From contig NC_053493.1 in assembly GCF_905171775.1 (NCBI RefSeq), positions 247,038,438 to 247,102,437 on the forward strand: a stretch of 64,000 nt of DNA, given 5' to 3'. Every line of letters starts with the position of its first letter. Position 1 is the first letter of the stretch. This DNA is from Rana temporaria (taxonomy: Eukaryota > Chordata > Amphibia > Anura > Ranidae). This document shows positions 20,521 through 31,490 of the stretch, in pieces. Made by a program: the position numbers and the translations under genes. The notes below the pieces were generated by a model. That model made no database searches and was not told the DNA's origin. It saw nothing but the letters and a program-made list of their open reading frames with translations.

Positions 20521-22290
20521 GGATGTATATAGTGCCAACCATTTGCGCAGCGCTTTACAACATGGGGCAAACAGTACAGTTATAATACAATTCAATACAG
20601 GAGGGATCGGAGGGCCCTGCTTGTTATCTAGAAGGAATGGTCAAGTGGAACAGCAGGTAACAGTGGTGGGGGTGGGGTGGGGGGGTGATCAGATGGGGCA
20701 AATGAAAATACAGTTTTTAGGTGTGTGTAGGATATGCTTCTCTGAAGAGGAGGATTTTCAGGGATTGTCTAAAAGCTAATAAAGTTGGAGATAGTCGGAC
20801 ATATTGGGGTAAGGAGTTCCGTAGGATTGAAGAGGCTCTGGAAAAGTCCTGGAGGCAAGCATGGGAGGAGGTGATGAGGGAGCTTGAGAGCAGGAGGTCT
20901 TGAGAAGAACAAAGATAACGATTAGGTTGGTGTTTAGAGACTAGGTCAGTTATCTTGCTGGGGGCAGAGTTGTGGATGGCTTTGTAAGTAGTTGTTATTT
21001 TTTTGAATTAAATTTTTTGGGTGAGCGAGAGCCAGTGGAGGGATTGACAGAGAGGAGTAGCAAACACAGAGCGATTGGGAATGTGAATGAGTCTGGCAGC
21101 AGCATTCATGATGGATTGAAGGGAGGATAGACAATGTGGAGGTAAGCCAATGAGGAGAGAGTTTCAGTAATCGAGGCGAGAGATGACCAAGGAGTGAATT
21201 AAGAGCTTTGTTGTGTCGGTTAGAAAGGGGCGTATTTTGGAGACGTTGCAGAGGTTGGGGCGCCAAGATTTGGACAGTGATTGGACAGTGGGGCTTAAAG
21301 TAGACTTCAGAGTCCAGGATTACACCAAGGACCTTAGCATGTGGGGATGGGCTTATAGTTGTGCCATCGATTTTGACAGAGAGATCAGGGAAAGTGGCAC
21401 GTGGGGGATTATAAGTTCAGTTTTGGATAGATTAAGTTTGAAGAAGTGGTGTGACATCCAGACTGATATATCCTATAGTAAATTAGTGATACGTGAGGAG
21501 ACTAAAGGAGTGAGCTGAAGGGTAGAGAAATAGATTTGAGTGTCGTCGGTGTAGAGATGGTATTGGAAGCCATGGGAGCCTATCAGCTGACCCAGGGTGG
21601 AGGTGTAGATTGAAAATAGGAGAGGTCCAAGAACAGAACCTTGGGGGACCCCAACAGAGAGGAAGAGGAAAGGAGTACGTAGAATTGTAAGTAATGCTAA
21701 AGGTGCGGTTGGACAAGTAGGTAGAGAACCAGCGAAGAGTACAGTCACGGAGACCAAATGCGTGGAGTTTTTTGAGGAGGAGGGGGTGGTCCAGTAGTAG
21801 GAGTACAGAATCGTGTCCATTGGTTTTGCCCGTTAGTAGATCGTCTATTGGCTTTAGCAGAGCAGTTTCTGTGGAGTGTTGAGGACAAAATCCAAACTGT
21901 AGGGGAGCAAGAAGGCTATTATCAGCTCAGTTGGTTGTAAACCAGACGTTTAAGGAGTTTGGATAAAAAGGGGAGCAAGGAGATAGGGCGTAGGTTGTTA
22001 AGATTGGATGGGTCCAGTGAGGGCTTTTTAAGTATGGGGCTAACAAGTGCTTGTTTTAGAGAGTCGGGGAATATGCCAGAAGAGAGGGGGAGATTGAAGA
22101 TGTGGGTTAGAGAGTATAGAATAGAGCTAGAGGTTGAATGTAGCATTTGTAAGGGAACAGGATCCAGAGGGCAGGTGGTAAGCTGGGCGTTAGCAACTAG
22201 TTTAGCAACCTCATCTATAGTGGTGGGGTTGAAAGAGGGAAGTAATGATTGTACCTGCAGGCGTAAAGTGTGGAGGGTATCTGAACAGTA
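20521..22290 (-). mobile_element. L2 LINE, 5' truncated and degraded
   Basis: The minus strand carries the 3' half of an L2-clade retrotransposon. The 3' tail at 20521-20560, read on the minus strand, contains TTGTAAAGCGCTGCGCAAAT. The reverse transcriptase pieces lie in order on the minus strand: 22146-21922, then 21820-21473, then 21266-20946. The 5' end of the homology is near 22290. No target duplication was identified. Confidence 0.88.
20946..22146 (-). pseudogene. L2 LINE reverse transcriptase pseudogene
   Basis: The first piece reads ALVSPILKKPSLDPSNLNNL and RPISLLPFLSKLLKRLVYNQ (RT fingers). The second reads GVPQGSVLGPLLFSIYTSTL and then FQYHLYTDDTQIYFS (RT palm). The catalytic motif is YTDD where LINEs of this clade normally have YADD, so one residue next to the acids is altered while both aspartates remain. 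The third piece covers the C-terminal thumb/linker region. At least two frameshifts separate the pieces. Confidence 0.88.
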
Positions 22291-22299
22291 GAGATCGCC

Positions 22300-22435
22300 T
22301 CATATTCATTACCCCATATTCATTCACCTAGGGTGGGGGGCCGGTATCTGGGGGCCCCCTTATTGAAGGGGGCTCCCAGATTCCGTAAAGCCCCCCGCCC
22401 GCAGACCCCTGCAGCCTGATATTACCGGGCTACAG
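22300..22435. repeat. G/C-rich hairpin repeat
   Basis: GGTATCTGGGGGCCCCCTTA and GAAGGGGGCTCCCAGATTCC (22341-22384) form a strong stem. It lies between the L2 and L1 elements and has no known assignment. Confidence 0.55.
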
Positions 22436-24066
22436 GTGGACGGCTCCCAATGCAAAATATCTGCTTACGCGGATGACTTACTATTCTCCCTGACAAACCC
22501 CAGGATTTCCTTGCCAAATCTCCTTAGGGAATTTGAGATATATGGAGCAATATCCTATTTGAAAATACATTTTTCTAAGTCGAAAGGGATAGGCGTTGCA
22601 GTGCCCCCCCCCCCTCACGTCTCGCTGGCTTTGCAAACCAATTTTCGCTTTAAATGGCCTGACATGGCACTAAAATACCTTGGCGCGTATATCCCTCCTG
22701 ACGTGGTGCGCATGTTCGACCTTAATTTCCCCCCCTGCTAGCCAGGATACGCATTTTGCTAGAGAAGTGGCACTCAGGCATACACTCCTGGTTTGGCAGA
22801 TGCAACCTTATTAAAATGAGTATTTTACCCAAATTCCTTTACCTTATTCAAGCCCTGCCCATACAGATATCTCCCTCCTTTTTCAGACAAGTACAAGCCC
22901 TTTTTACCCGATTTGTCTGGGCGCATAAAAAACCCAGACTCAGTCGAACACAAATGACGCTCCCCAAACATAGCGGTGGCCTGGCTTTACCCGACATTCG
23001 ACAATTCTATCTAGATTCCAACCTAGGCCGCATACTGGACTGGAGACGTAACGCGACATCTAAGCTTTGGGTACAAATTGAACAGTCCCAATCACGTATA
23101 CCATTGAAGGGTGCGCTGTGGTGTTACAAAGACCTGCCTACTGAGATGAGATTGCACCCGCTCATAGGCACCACTCGGCGATACAGCCATCTAGCGGCCG
23201 TCCAAGCGTCCCTAACATCCAAGAACTCCCCGTTATTCCCCATACTTGGCCATCCGAATTTTGAACCAGGTCTGCATCCCGCGGAGTACCCTACCTTGAG
23301 GAGCTCGGACTGTGATCAAGCGGCTAAATTTGTCATCGGTGGGAAATGGCCATCCATCCTGGAACTGACTGAGGTGGCGGGGACCTTTCAACTCCCCTTC
23401 TGGAAGGCGGTGAAATTGCACCACTTCCTTCACTCCATCCCTGATCCCCAAGACTTCTCACGTCAGCAGACAACGTTCAAAGACCTCTGTTCCGGTTCAA
23501 ACACATTGGCCCACATACTGTCCCAAACATACTCCATGCTAAATACACCAAGGGAACAACCACATCTTCCCTGCCTGGTCAGATGGGAGACGGACCCGAA
23601 CTGTACATTATCGGCGGTACAAAAGCAGCGTAGCATTCATTTTGCTCTTAAATCCTCCTTGTGTACTAAAATACAAGAGACAAATTTTAAATTGCTATCC
23701 CGTTGGTACCTGACACCTTCCAGGCTTCACAGATTCTTCCCCTCGGCCTCGAACCGTTGCTGGCGTGTGGCGAGGTGGAGGGGACATTGTTGCATGTCTT
23801 CTGGTCCTGCCCCGGGTTGAGAAGTTTCTGGGGAGAAGTCCGTCGCATCACACAAGAATTTACAGAATATTGTATCCCAGATGATTCCGCATTCTTTCTT
23901 TTGCATGTGTACCCCTTTATTGGAAGCAACAGTCCCCCCGATCATTGCACATTGGCTGAGGAAGGTAGAGGAGGTGAGGAAGATGGGGGATTTGATCCTC
24001 ACCGCACAACACAGAAAGGAAACAATACACACAGACCTGGGGTATATGGAATGGATTTATCTTCTT
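22436..24066 (+). pseudogene. L1-like ORF2 pseudogene (RT to C-terminus)
   Basis: Piece one (22436-22741) has CKISAYADDLLFSLTNPR, the catalytic AYADD box. Piece two (22756-23820) is open for 354 residues and has LIKMSILPKFLYLIQALPIQ and MTLPKHSGGLALPDIRQFY, typical of the post-RT region of L1/Tx1 ORF2. Piece three (from 23703, another frame) carries GEVEGTLLHVFWSCPGLRSF, the C-terminal zinc-knuckle-like region. Frameshifts occur near 22740 and 23760. Endonuclease and RT fingers are missing. Confidence 0.9.
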
Positions 24067-24516
24067 AACTGAAGGGCAATGCCTTCTGGGCTCATAGATT
24101 GTCCTTCCATTTCCTTTCACTTCTCAAGCCTTGAGTTCATGTCTTACAATCACCGCCATGTCTTCCCCCCATGCTCTCCCCTTCCACTCCCCCCCCCCGA
24201 TTGAGCCATCCCCTCCCCCTTATACCATTCAGTATTTTTGTTTTAGGTTTAAGAAAAGGTGAAAAGAGCAAGGAGAGGGAGCCCCTTTTCTCCTGATAAC
24301 TCCACAGAATTTGTTGATAGTGAAGGATGACCTCTCTGGAGACAAACACTGGGTCCGCTGTCTTATGCTAAAACGTACGATGTAATGTATGTATGTAACT
24401 AGTTTAGACACGGTACAAGGACTATGTAATTTTTCTAATGTTCACATTCTTATTGTAATATGGGGACCCCTCCCCCCCTTTTTTGGTGTTTAATAAAAAT
24501 ATATATTTGAAAAAAC
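22436..24516 (+). mobile_element. L1/Tx1-clade LINE, 5' truncated
   Basis: The copy starts inside the reverse transcriptase at about 22430, the usual outcome of incomplete target-primed reverse transcription. It runs through the ORF2 C-terminus to a 3' untranslated region ending TTTAATAAAAATATATATTT and a short A-rich tail near 24516. Confidence 0.88.
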
Positions 24517-25060
24517 ATTAAACAGAATTTAAATAAGACTGCCCCTGTATGATTACGTTGTATTTTCACTGCTATGTTTCTCACAAATTGACACTAGTAT
24601 AACTAGCTTTTTTCCATAGCCCGTCCTGTCTTTCTGTCTTTGCAAAACTAAAGTAGACAGATAGTAATGGCATTGCCTAATGGAAGCAACATTAAAAAAA
24701 AGTGAAAGAATAAATCAGGTTGGTTGTGATGGTTGCAACACCTGCACTTTTTGCTCACTAGTTTTACATGGAATACTAGGAAAAAGGGAAGTGCATAAAG
24801 CACTGCACTGTACTCTGCTCATTGTTGTCAAGTGATGTCCCTCAGGTGCAGCTACAAAACAGGAATATCTGCAAAGTAGCCTGACCTTGATCCTGTGGTT
24901 TTCTACTTACCAGCTTACCAGGCACCAATACCATGCCTTTTGTCTGGTGATTTACAGGAAGGGTGTATGAGATTCTCAATCTTGATCACTCATGATTGCA
25001 TTATAAATGTGACACTTCTCTCTGGTAAAGGGTCTTAATTTTGCATGGATTAACTATTCC
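24517..25060. other. Intronic sequence, no recognised feature
   Basis: No coding frame or repeat boundary was recognised. Confidence 0.5.
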
Positions 25061-26249
25061 GGGCCGGATTCAGGTAGATCGGCGCATTTTTAGGCGGGCG
25101 TAGCACATCTCATATGCGCTATGCCGACGTAAAGCAGAGAGGCAAGCACCCAATTCACAATGCAAATGCTCTCCACGTTGCGCGGGCGTAACGTAAATTC
25201 GTCGGCGTAAGCCTGCCTAATTCAAAGTAGGTGGAAGGTGGGCGTGATCCATTTAAATGAAGCATGACCCCATGCAAATGATGGTCCGAACGAACGGCGC
25301 ATGCGCGCACATGCTCAGAATCACGTTGAATATACTCCCTAAGGCCCCATACACACGATAGAATCCATCCGCTGAAAAATCCCAGCGAATGGGTTTCAGC
25401 GGATAGATCCTATGGTGTGTACACTCCAGCGGATCTGTTTCCGCGGATATTTATCCCCTGGGATGGATTCCAGCAGATCAAATATTCGCTGACATGCTAA
25501 ACAAATCTATCTGCTGGAATCCATCCCAACGGATGGATCCGCTGGTCTGTATAGACTCACCGGATCCATCCGTCCGAAGGGATCCCCCGCATGCGTCGTA
25601 ATGATTCGACGCATGCGTGTAATTCCTTATATGACAGCGTCGCGCACACGTCATCGCCAGAGGACACGTCATCGCCAGAGGATTTCGGCGCGGATTTCAA
25701 TGCGATGGTGAGTACACTCCATCGCAGAGAAATCCGCTGAAATCCTCGAGAGGATTTATCCGCGGAAACGGTCCGCTGGACCGTATTCGCGGATAAATCC
25801 TCTCGTGTGTATGGGGCCTTAGATACGACGGCTCAATGCCTACGACGTGAACGTAACCTACGCCCAGCCCCATTCACCCACTACTACGTAAACAATGTAA
25901 AATACGACGGCTGTTCCCTGGTCCATACCTTAACATGACTTACACCTGCTTTATGTGGCTTAACTTTATGCCGGACGTACGACTTACGTAAACCACGTAT
26001 ATTAATGCGCCGGGCGCAAGTACGTTCGTGAATCGGCGTATCTCACTCATTTGCATATTTGCAATGAGGCAGCCAGCGTAAATATGCGCCCAAGATACGC
26101 CGGCGTAGGAAACTTACGTCGGTCGGAGGAAGCCTATTTTCAGGCGTATCTAGTTCTATGGGCACAGCGCATAGATACAACGGCACACATTTACACTAAC
26201 GTGGCGTATCTATAGATACGTCGGCGTAAGTGTTTTGTGAATCCGGGCC
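25061..26249. mobile_element. MITE with GGGCCRGATTCA tips, copy 1, with nested element
   Basis: Left tip GGGCCGGATTCAGGTAGATC; right tip TTTTGTGAATCCGGGCC. The interior is full of GGCGTA/TACGCC words and ATACGCCGGCGTA-like palindromes. About 710 bp belong to this element. A complete second MITE (25343-25818) sits inside and must be younger. Other members are at 31491, 36561, 51660 and 57390. Confidence 0.87.
25343..25818. mobile_element. Palindromic MITE of the GTACACAC family, copy 5
   Basis: Left tip GGCCCCATACACACGATAG; right tip CTCGTGTGTATGGGGCC. TAA and TTA flank it. The interior (CAGCGGATCTGTTTCCGCGG, CCATCCGTCCGAAGGGATCC) closely follows copy 3 at 10295. It includes a local tandem duplication, ACACGTCATCGCCAGAGG twice at 25647-25682. 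Confidence 0.9.
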
Positions 26250-26445
26250 CAAATGTTGAAATATATTATCTATTTAATTTAGGGCAGTTATGCAATTCAA
26301 ATGGCAGTCTGCTTTCTTGCCAGACACCCAACCCCGCCACCCAAACAAAATAAACTACAAAAAACACTGAAAATAATGTTTTTACAAAAAAGGTCACCAT
26401 TACTGCTGCCTTCTGGGAGTCTGAAATATTGTGGGAATATAGTTA

Positions 26446-26917
26446 CCGTATTTATCGGCGTATACCGCGCGCCGGCGTATAACGCGCACCCCAAGCTTAG
26501 AAGGGAAGTTTAAGGAAAAAAAACTTACATTTTGAATGCTCGTCGGTGCAGCCTTGTCGGTGTCCGTCTGCTGTCTTGCCCGGCGTCCATCGGCGGCCTT
26601 GTCCAGCGTCCATCTGCGGCCTTGCGCAGAGTCCATCCAGCCTTGTGGGTGTCCATCTGCGGCTTTGGAGGTCGGTGCAGCCTTTTCGGTGTCCGTCTGC
26701 TGTCTTGCCCGGCGGCCTTGTCCAGCGTCCGTCTGCGGCCTTGCGCCAAGCCTGAGCCGAGCGTGGCCGAGCCTAGCCGAGTGCGCAGTACACTCGGCTC
26801 GGCTCGGTCTATGTCGGCGGCGCTCAGAGACAGCGGGGATCGGCATATAACGCGCACCCACGATTTTCCCCTGATTTTAAGGGGAAAAAAGTGCGCGTTA
26901 TACGCCGATAAATACGG
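26446..26917. mobile_element. Mariner-like MITE with tandem-repeat interior
   Basis: Tips CCGTATTTATCGGCGTATA and its reverse complement bound the element, with TA on both sides (26444-26445 and 26918-26919). The TA duplication indicates the Tc1/mariner superfamily. The interior (about 26545-26760) is an irregular tandem array of words such as GCGGCCTTGTCCAGCGTCC and GTCCGTCTGCTGTCTTGCCC. Long antisense frames here are a by-product of this array. Confidence 0.88.
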
Positions 26918-26919
26918 TA

Positions 26920-26975
26920 CATAGTTAGTCTGTTTTAAAAAAAGACACAAGTCCATCTAGTTTAACCAATAAAAA
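26920..26975 (-). mobile_element. 3' tail fragment of a CR1/Rex1-like LINE
   Basis: CATAGTTAGTCTGTTTTAAA and AAAGACACAAGTCCATCTAG are the reverse complement of the 3' tail at 28610-28660. The rest of this copy is not seen. Confidence 0.7.
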
Positions 26976-27213
26976 TGCACTCTTACAATGGGCTTCAACA
27001 CATTCTTGTGGAATTTGGAGTAAAAAGTACAGTAGGTGCCGCTGATTTTGTGTTTCCAGCGCGATGGAATCGTGCTGGAAACCGACGATGCAAGGCTGTG
27101 CTTCTCGCACTCGCCGCCCCCACGAGATGCCGCGCATCCATAGGAATCCATTGGGGGCAGCGAGCCGGAGGAGCGACATAGCTCGTCACTAGCTCCCGCG
27201 ACTGGGATTGCGG

Positions 27214-27250
27214 GTGTCAATCTCGCCGCTAACAGAGGCGAGATTGACAC
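27214..27250. repeat. Perfect 14-bp hairpin
   Basis: GTGTCAATCTCGCC (27214-27227) is followed by a 9-base loop and GGCGAGATTGACAC (27237-27250). It probably belongs to a small repeat in 26976-27440 whose ends I could not define. Confidence 0.7.
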
Positions 27251-27439
27251 AATATCGGTGGCAGGTACTGTATCCTGAAAACTTCAAGGAGATAAATGCA
27301 AGATGTTTGCTATTCATGCCACTGGCCAACCACTTTGCTTTTTGTCTGTGCTGTATTAATATTTCTGCCTATTTGTGCTGTATCTGCTCTGTGTTTACAA
27401 TATACTTTCTATGGATATATCAGTTTGTAAATGGATAGA

Positions 27440-28680
27440 AAACTGGCTGAAAGACAGAATTCAGAGAGTCGTGGTTAATGATTCTTAATCTGAATGGTCC
27501 AAGGTTATCAGTGGTGTACCCCAAGGTTCAGTGCTGGGACCCTTACTTTTCAATATATTTATAAATGATATTGGGTCTGAGATCAAAAGTAACATTTCTG
27601 TCTTTGCAGATGACACCAAGCTATGCAGTGGAATAACGTCCTTGCAGGATGTCTCCAATTTACAAGACGACCTCAATGCTCTGTCTAATTGGGCGACTAA
27701 GTGGCAGATGAGGTTTAATGTAGATAAATGTAAAGTTATGCACTTGGGGGCTAAGAATATGCATGCATCATACATACTAGGGGGAGTACAACTGGGGGGA
27801 TCTGTAGTGGAGAAGGATCTGGGGGTTTTAGTTGATCATAAGCTCAATAATGGCATGCAATGCCAAGCTGCGGTTTCCAAAGCGAGCAAAGTCCTTTCTT
27901 GTATTAAGAGAGGTATGGACTCCAGAGACAGAGATATAATTTTGCCCCTGTATAAATCATTAGTAAGACCTCATCTGGAATATGCAGTTCAGTTTTGGGC
28001 ACCAGTTCTCAAAAAGGACATCGGAGAACTGGAGAAAGTGCAGAGAAGGGCAACCAAACTGATAAGAGGCATGAAGGAGCTCAGCTATGAGGAAAGATTA
28101 GAAGAACTAAATCTATTCACTCTTGAGAAGAGGAGAATAAGGGGGGATATGATCAACATGTACAAATATATAAGAGGTCCATACAGTGGACTTGGTGTTG
28201 AGTTATTCACTTTACGGTCAACACTGAGGACAAGGGGGCACTCTTTACGTCTAGAGGAAAAGAGATTTCACCTCCAAATACGGAAAGGTTTTTTCACAGT
28301 AAGAGCTGTGAAAATGTGGAACAGACTCCCTCCAGAGGTGGTTCTGGCCAGCTCAGTAGATTGCTTTAAGAAAGGCCTGGATTCTTTCCTAAATGTACAG
28401 AATATAACTGAGTACTAAGATTTGTAGGTAAAGTTGATCCAGGGTAAATCCGATTGCCTCTCGGGGGATCAGGAAGGAATTTTTCCCCCTGCTGTAGCAA
28501 ATTGGATCATGCTCTGCTGGGGTTTTTTGCCTTCCTCTGGATCAACTGTGGGTATGGAGTTGGGTGTATAGGATTTTACTGTGTTTTTTATTTTGTTTTT
28601 TTATTTTTTGTGGTTGAACTGGATGGACTTGTGTCTTTTTTTAACCTGACTAACTATGTAACTATGTAACTATCTTCTCT
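27440..28680 (+). mobile_element. CR1/Rex1-like LINE, 5' truncated
   Basis: The element begins within the reverse transcriptase (WIENWLKDRIQ at about 27435). It has a long open C-terminal frame, then a 3' untranslated region with GATCAGGAAGGAATTTTTCC and GTGGTTGAACTGGATGGACT. It ends in a short repeat of TAACTATG, the microsatellite-like tail typical of CR1-group LINEs rather than poly-A. Confidence 0.9.
27531..28418 (+). pseudogene. CR1/Rex1-like reverse transcriptase, 3' part
   Basis: The frame is open for 295 residues. It starts MLGPLLFNIFINDIGSEIKS and the catalytic box is SVFADDTKLCSG. The thumb and C-terminal region follow: VQRRATKLIRGMKELSYEER, LEELNLFTLEKRRIRGDMIN and VKMWNRLPPEV. 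The palm motif GVPQGSVLGP continues upstream in the same frame (from about 27510), after a stop near 27487. Endonuclease and fingers are missing, so the protein cannot support retrotransposition. The unbroken frame suggests a fairly recent insertion. Confidence 0.9.
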
Positions 28681-28829
28681 TCTCTATGGTTGTTCTCTTA
28701 GCAGTTTTTAGTATATATACCTAGACATTTTCTTTATGGAATAATTTGAGTTTTTATTAACTTATAACAGGGTTATCCATTGATATATTGTGAGGTCAAT
28801 CATTGTTTGTATTGAATTCTTGGCTTTGT

Positions 28830-30475
28830 GCTGGTAACTAATTTAGGCTGTTGCCCAGTGCCCCAGTCTTGGCAAACAAACTGCCTCCTGCTACACTCAA
28901 ATACCTCAAATATGAACTCATCAGTACAGAGCACCCGCTGCCATTTTTCTGCACCACAGTTCCTATGTTTCCATGCATAGTTACGTCTTTTAGTCTTGTT
29001 TCCACATCAGAGATATGGCTTTTTGGTTGCAATTCTTCCATGAAGACCAATCCTGGCCAGACTTTCCTGGACAGTAGATGGATGTACCTGGTTCATGCTG
29101 ATTTCCACCAGTTCTGTGCTGATTGTACTGCTGGACATGTTCCAATGTCGAAGGGAAGGAAGCATGATGTGTCTTTCATCTGCTACATTAGGTTTCCTTT
29201 GTTGACTGTTGCATCTACGGTCTTCAACGTTGCCTGTTTTTTTGTGTTTCTTTAAAAGAGCTTGAACAGCAAATCTTGAAACCCAAGGCAGACTAGCCTT
29301 GAAATCTTTGCCTGGGAGAGACCCCCTGATGCAGAGACTACCTTGCATCTTGCTGCTGTGTTCTGTCTTGATATGTTATATGACCTGTGACATTAACCAC
29401 TTAAGCCCCGGACCATTATGCAGCTAAAGGACCAGGCCCCTTTTTGCGATTCCGCACTGAGTCGCTTTAACTGACAATTGCGCGGTCGTGCGACGTGGCT
29501 CCCAAACAAAATTGACGTCCTTTTTTCCCACAAATATAGCTTTCTTTTGGTGGCATTTGATTACCTCTGCAGGTTTTATTTTTTACGCTATAAACAAAAA
29601 TAGAGCGCCAATTTTGAAAAAAATTCAATATTTTTTACTTTTTCCTATAGTAAATATCCCCCAAAAATATATAAAAAAACATTTTTATCTCAGTTTAGTC
29701 CGATACGTATTCTTCTACATATTTTTGGTAAAGAAAATCGCAGTCAGCGTATATTGATTGGTTTGTGCGAAAGTTATAGCGTTTACAAAATAGGGGATAT
29801 TTTTATGGCATTTTTATTCATATTTTTTTTTTTACTAGTAATGGCGGCGATCAGCGATTTTTATCATGACTGCGACATTATGGCGGACACTTTTGACACT
29901 ATTTTGGGACCATTGACATTTTTACAGCAAACAGTGCTATAAAAATGCACTGATTACTATGAAAATTACACTGGCAGTGAAGGGTTTAACCTGTAGGGGG
30001 CGCTAAAGGGGTTAAGTGTTCCCTAATGTGTGTTTCTTACTGTAGGGGGCATGGATGGGCATGTGACGTCACTGATCGTCATTCCCTATGACAGGGAACT
30101 GACGATCAGTGACAGGCTCACTAGGAAGCACGGGGAGAGGTTTGTTTACACTTACCTCTCCCTGTTCTTCAGCTCTGTGACCCGATCGCGGGACACCGGC
30201 GGCGATCAGGTCCACGGTCACGGAGCACAGGACCGGCTGGGCTTCTTAAAGGGGACGTACCTGTACGTCCATGTGAACAGCCGTGCCATTCTGCCAACGT
30301 ATTTAGTCGTGCAGCGGTCCTTAAGTGGTGAAACTATTTTCGACAACCCCACCTTAGTAGCAGAGTTCCTTAGTAGCTGTTCCTAGCCCAGTTTTAAACC
30401 ACTTACACATCGGTTTCTGTTTCAGTTATTGACTGTGTTTCAACCTACATATGAACTGACTCTAAGGCCTCGTAC
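28830..30475 (-). mobile_element. Tc1 relic split by a TTAA repeat
   Basis: The minus strand shows the N-terminal half of a fourth Tc1 family. Frame 29348-29007 reads VSRFAVQALLKKHKKTGNVE and MSSSTISTELVEISMNQVHP, the two helix-turn-helix units. The 5' untranslated part resumes after the inserted repeat (29397-30329) as CCCCACCTTAGTAGCAGAGT and TTCAGTTATTGACTGTGTTT up to 30475. The catalytic half is mostly missing. A GTACACACG-family MITE begins at 30476. Confidence 0.85.
29397..30329 (+). mobile_element. TTAA-type repeat with CCACTTAAG tips, long copy
   Basis: The left tip CCACTTAAGCCCCGGACC follows TTAA (29393-29396). The right tip GGTCCTTAAGTGG is followed by TGAA, one base from TTAA. The interior has GACGTGGCTCCCAAACAAAA, CTGACGATCAGTGACAGGCT and its inverted partner GTGACGTCACTGATCGTC. 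It has no transposase. It interrupts the Tc1 relic. Related copies: 3081, 36339, 37460 (reverse), 41515 and 60611 (reverse). Confidence 0.82.
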
Positions 30476-30736
30476 ACACGGCCGAGGAACTCGACGTGCC
30501 AAACACATCGAGTTCCTCGGCCAGTTCAGCACTGAAGCCGCCGAGGAGCTCGGCGGGACGAGAGCTCCCATAGAACAACGAGGAAATAGAGAACATGTTC
30601 TCTATTTCCTCGTCGAGCTCCTCGTCGGCTTCCTCGGCCGAAAGTGTACACACGACCAGTTTCCTCGGCAGAATTCAGCCAGAAACTCGGTCGGAAGCTG
30701 AATTCTGCCGAGGAAACTGGTCGTGTGTACGGGGCC
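30476..30736. mobile_element. Palindromic MITE of the GTACACACG family, copy 6
   Basis: Left tip GGCCTCGTACACACGGCC; right tip GGTCGTGTGTACGGGGCC; flanks TAA and TCA. It is almost identical to copy 4 (18285) but has an extra CTCCCATAGAACAACGAGGA block that completes the symmetry around GAGAACATGTTCTC at 30589-30602. Confidence 0.93.
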
Positions 30737-30739
30737 TCA

Positions 30740-31310
30740 GAATTGATGCTGTTCTGGTCCTCTCCAGTGGTTCACCGATTTTGGGAAAGAGTAAGTTCAT
30801 ATGTAGGCTACTTTATTTCCACCGTGTTGGGACTTCCCAATGTGTTACATCCTAAAAACTGCCTTATGGGCATCTTTGGAGAATTGTCTATCCCTGCATC
30901 TGCAAAACGATTACTGCGTATATCGTATTGTGCTAAAAAGTGCCTTTTCTGACTTAGAAAGGGACAACCCCACCCAGTCATTCCCTATGGCTCAAATTGG
31001 TTAATGATTCCCTTCCATTATATAGGCTTACTTTTGAATTACAGAAATAAAAAGCAAAAATGTTTAAGAAACTGTGGGGTAAGTGGTTGTCTAGTCCTCA
31101 TACCTTGGCCTCCTTGGATCCAGGTTATTAAGCTTTGCTTTTTTATCCATATTTCACATGATCCTTGTACAGTGACAAAACATTTTTGGTGTTTCATACA
31201 TTTTATGTGAGTTTTTTTTTTTTTTTTCGGTTGTTAGAGTGGTTTTGTCTTCTCTGTATTCTATTGAAAACGTCAATAAACATAATAATAAATAATAAAA
31301 TTGATGCTGG
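30740..31310 (+). pseudogene. L1/Tx1-like ORF2 C-terminal fragment
   Basis: Frame from about 30750 reads LFWSSPVVHRFWERVSSYVG and FISTVLGLPNVLHPKNCLMG, the C-terminal part of L1/Tx1 ORF2 (FWSCP..-type motif, with S in place of C). A stop follows KKCLF at 30950, and shifted frames continue. The 3' end has GTCAATAAACATAATAATAA at about 31275-31295. It is a different copy from 22436. Confidence 0.75.
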
Positions 31311-31490
31311 TTTGAGGCCAAAAGGTAGTCACACCAAATATTGATTTGATTTTGATTTTTCTTCTGTTCGCGCACTTTAAATTACTAAAAATACACAATG
31401 AAAATATAGATTTTTGAAAGCATTCTAACTTTACAGCATTGCTTCACGCTTGCCTAAAACTTTTGCAGAATACTCAATTAGCCAGATTCA

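Noticed and set aside
26400..26956. Long overlapping frames of up to 153 residues rich in A, R, Q
   Set aside because: They fall on the tandem GC-rich interior of the MITE at 26446 and contain its tips; not a gene.
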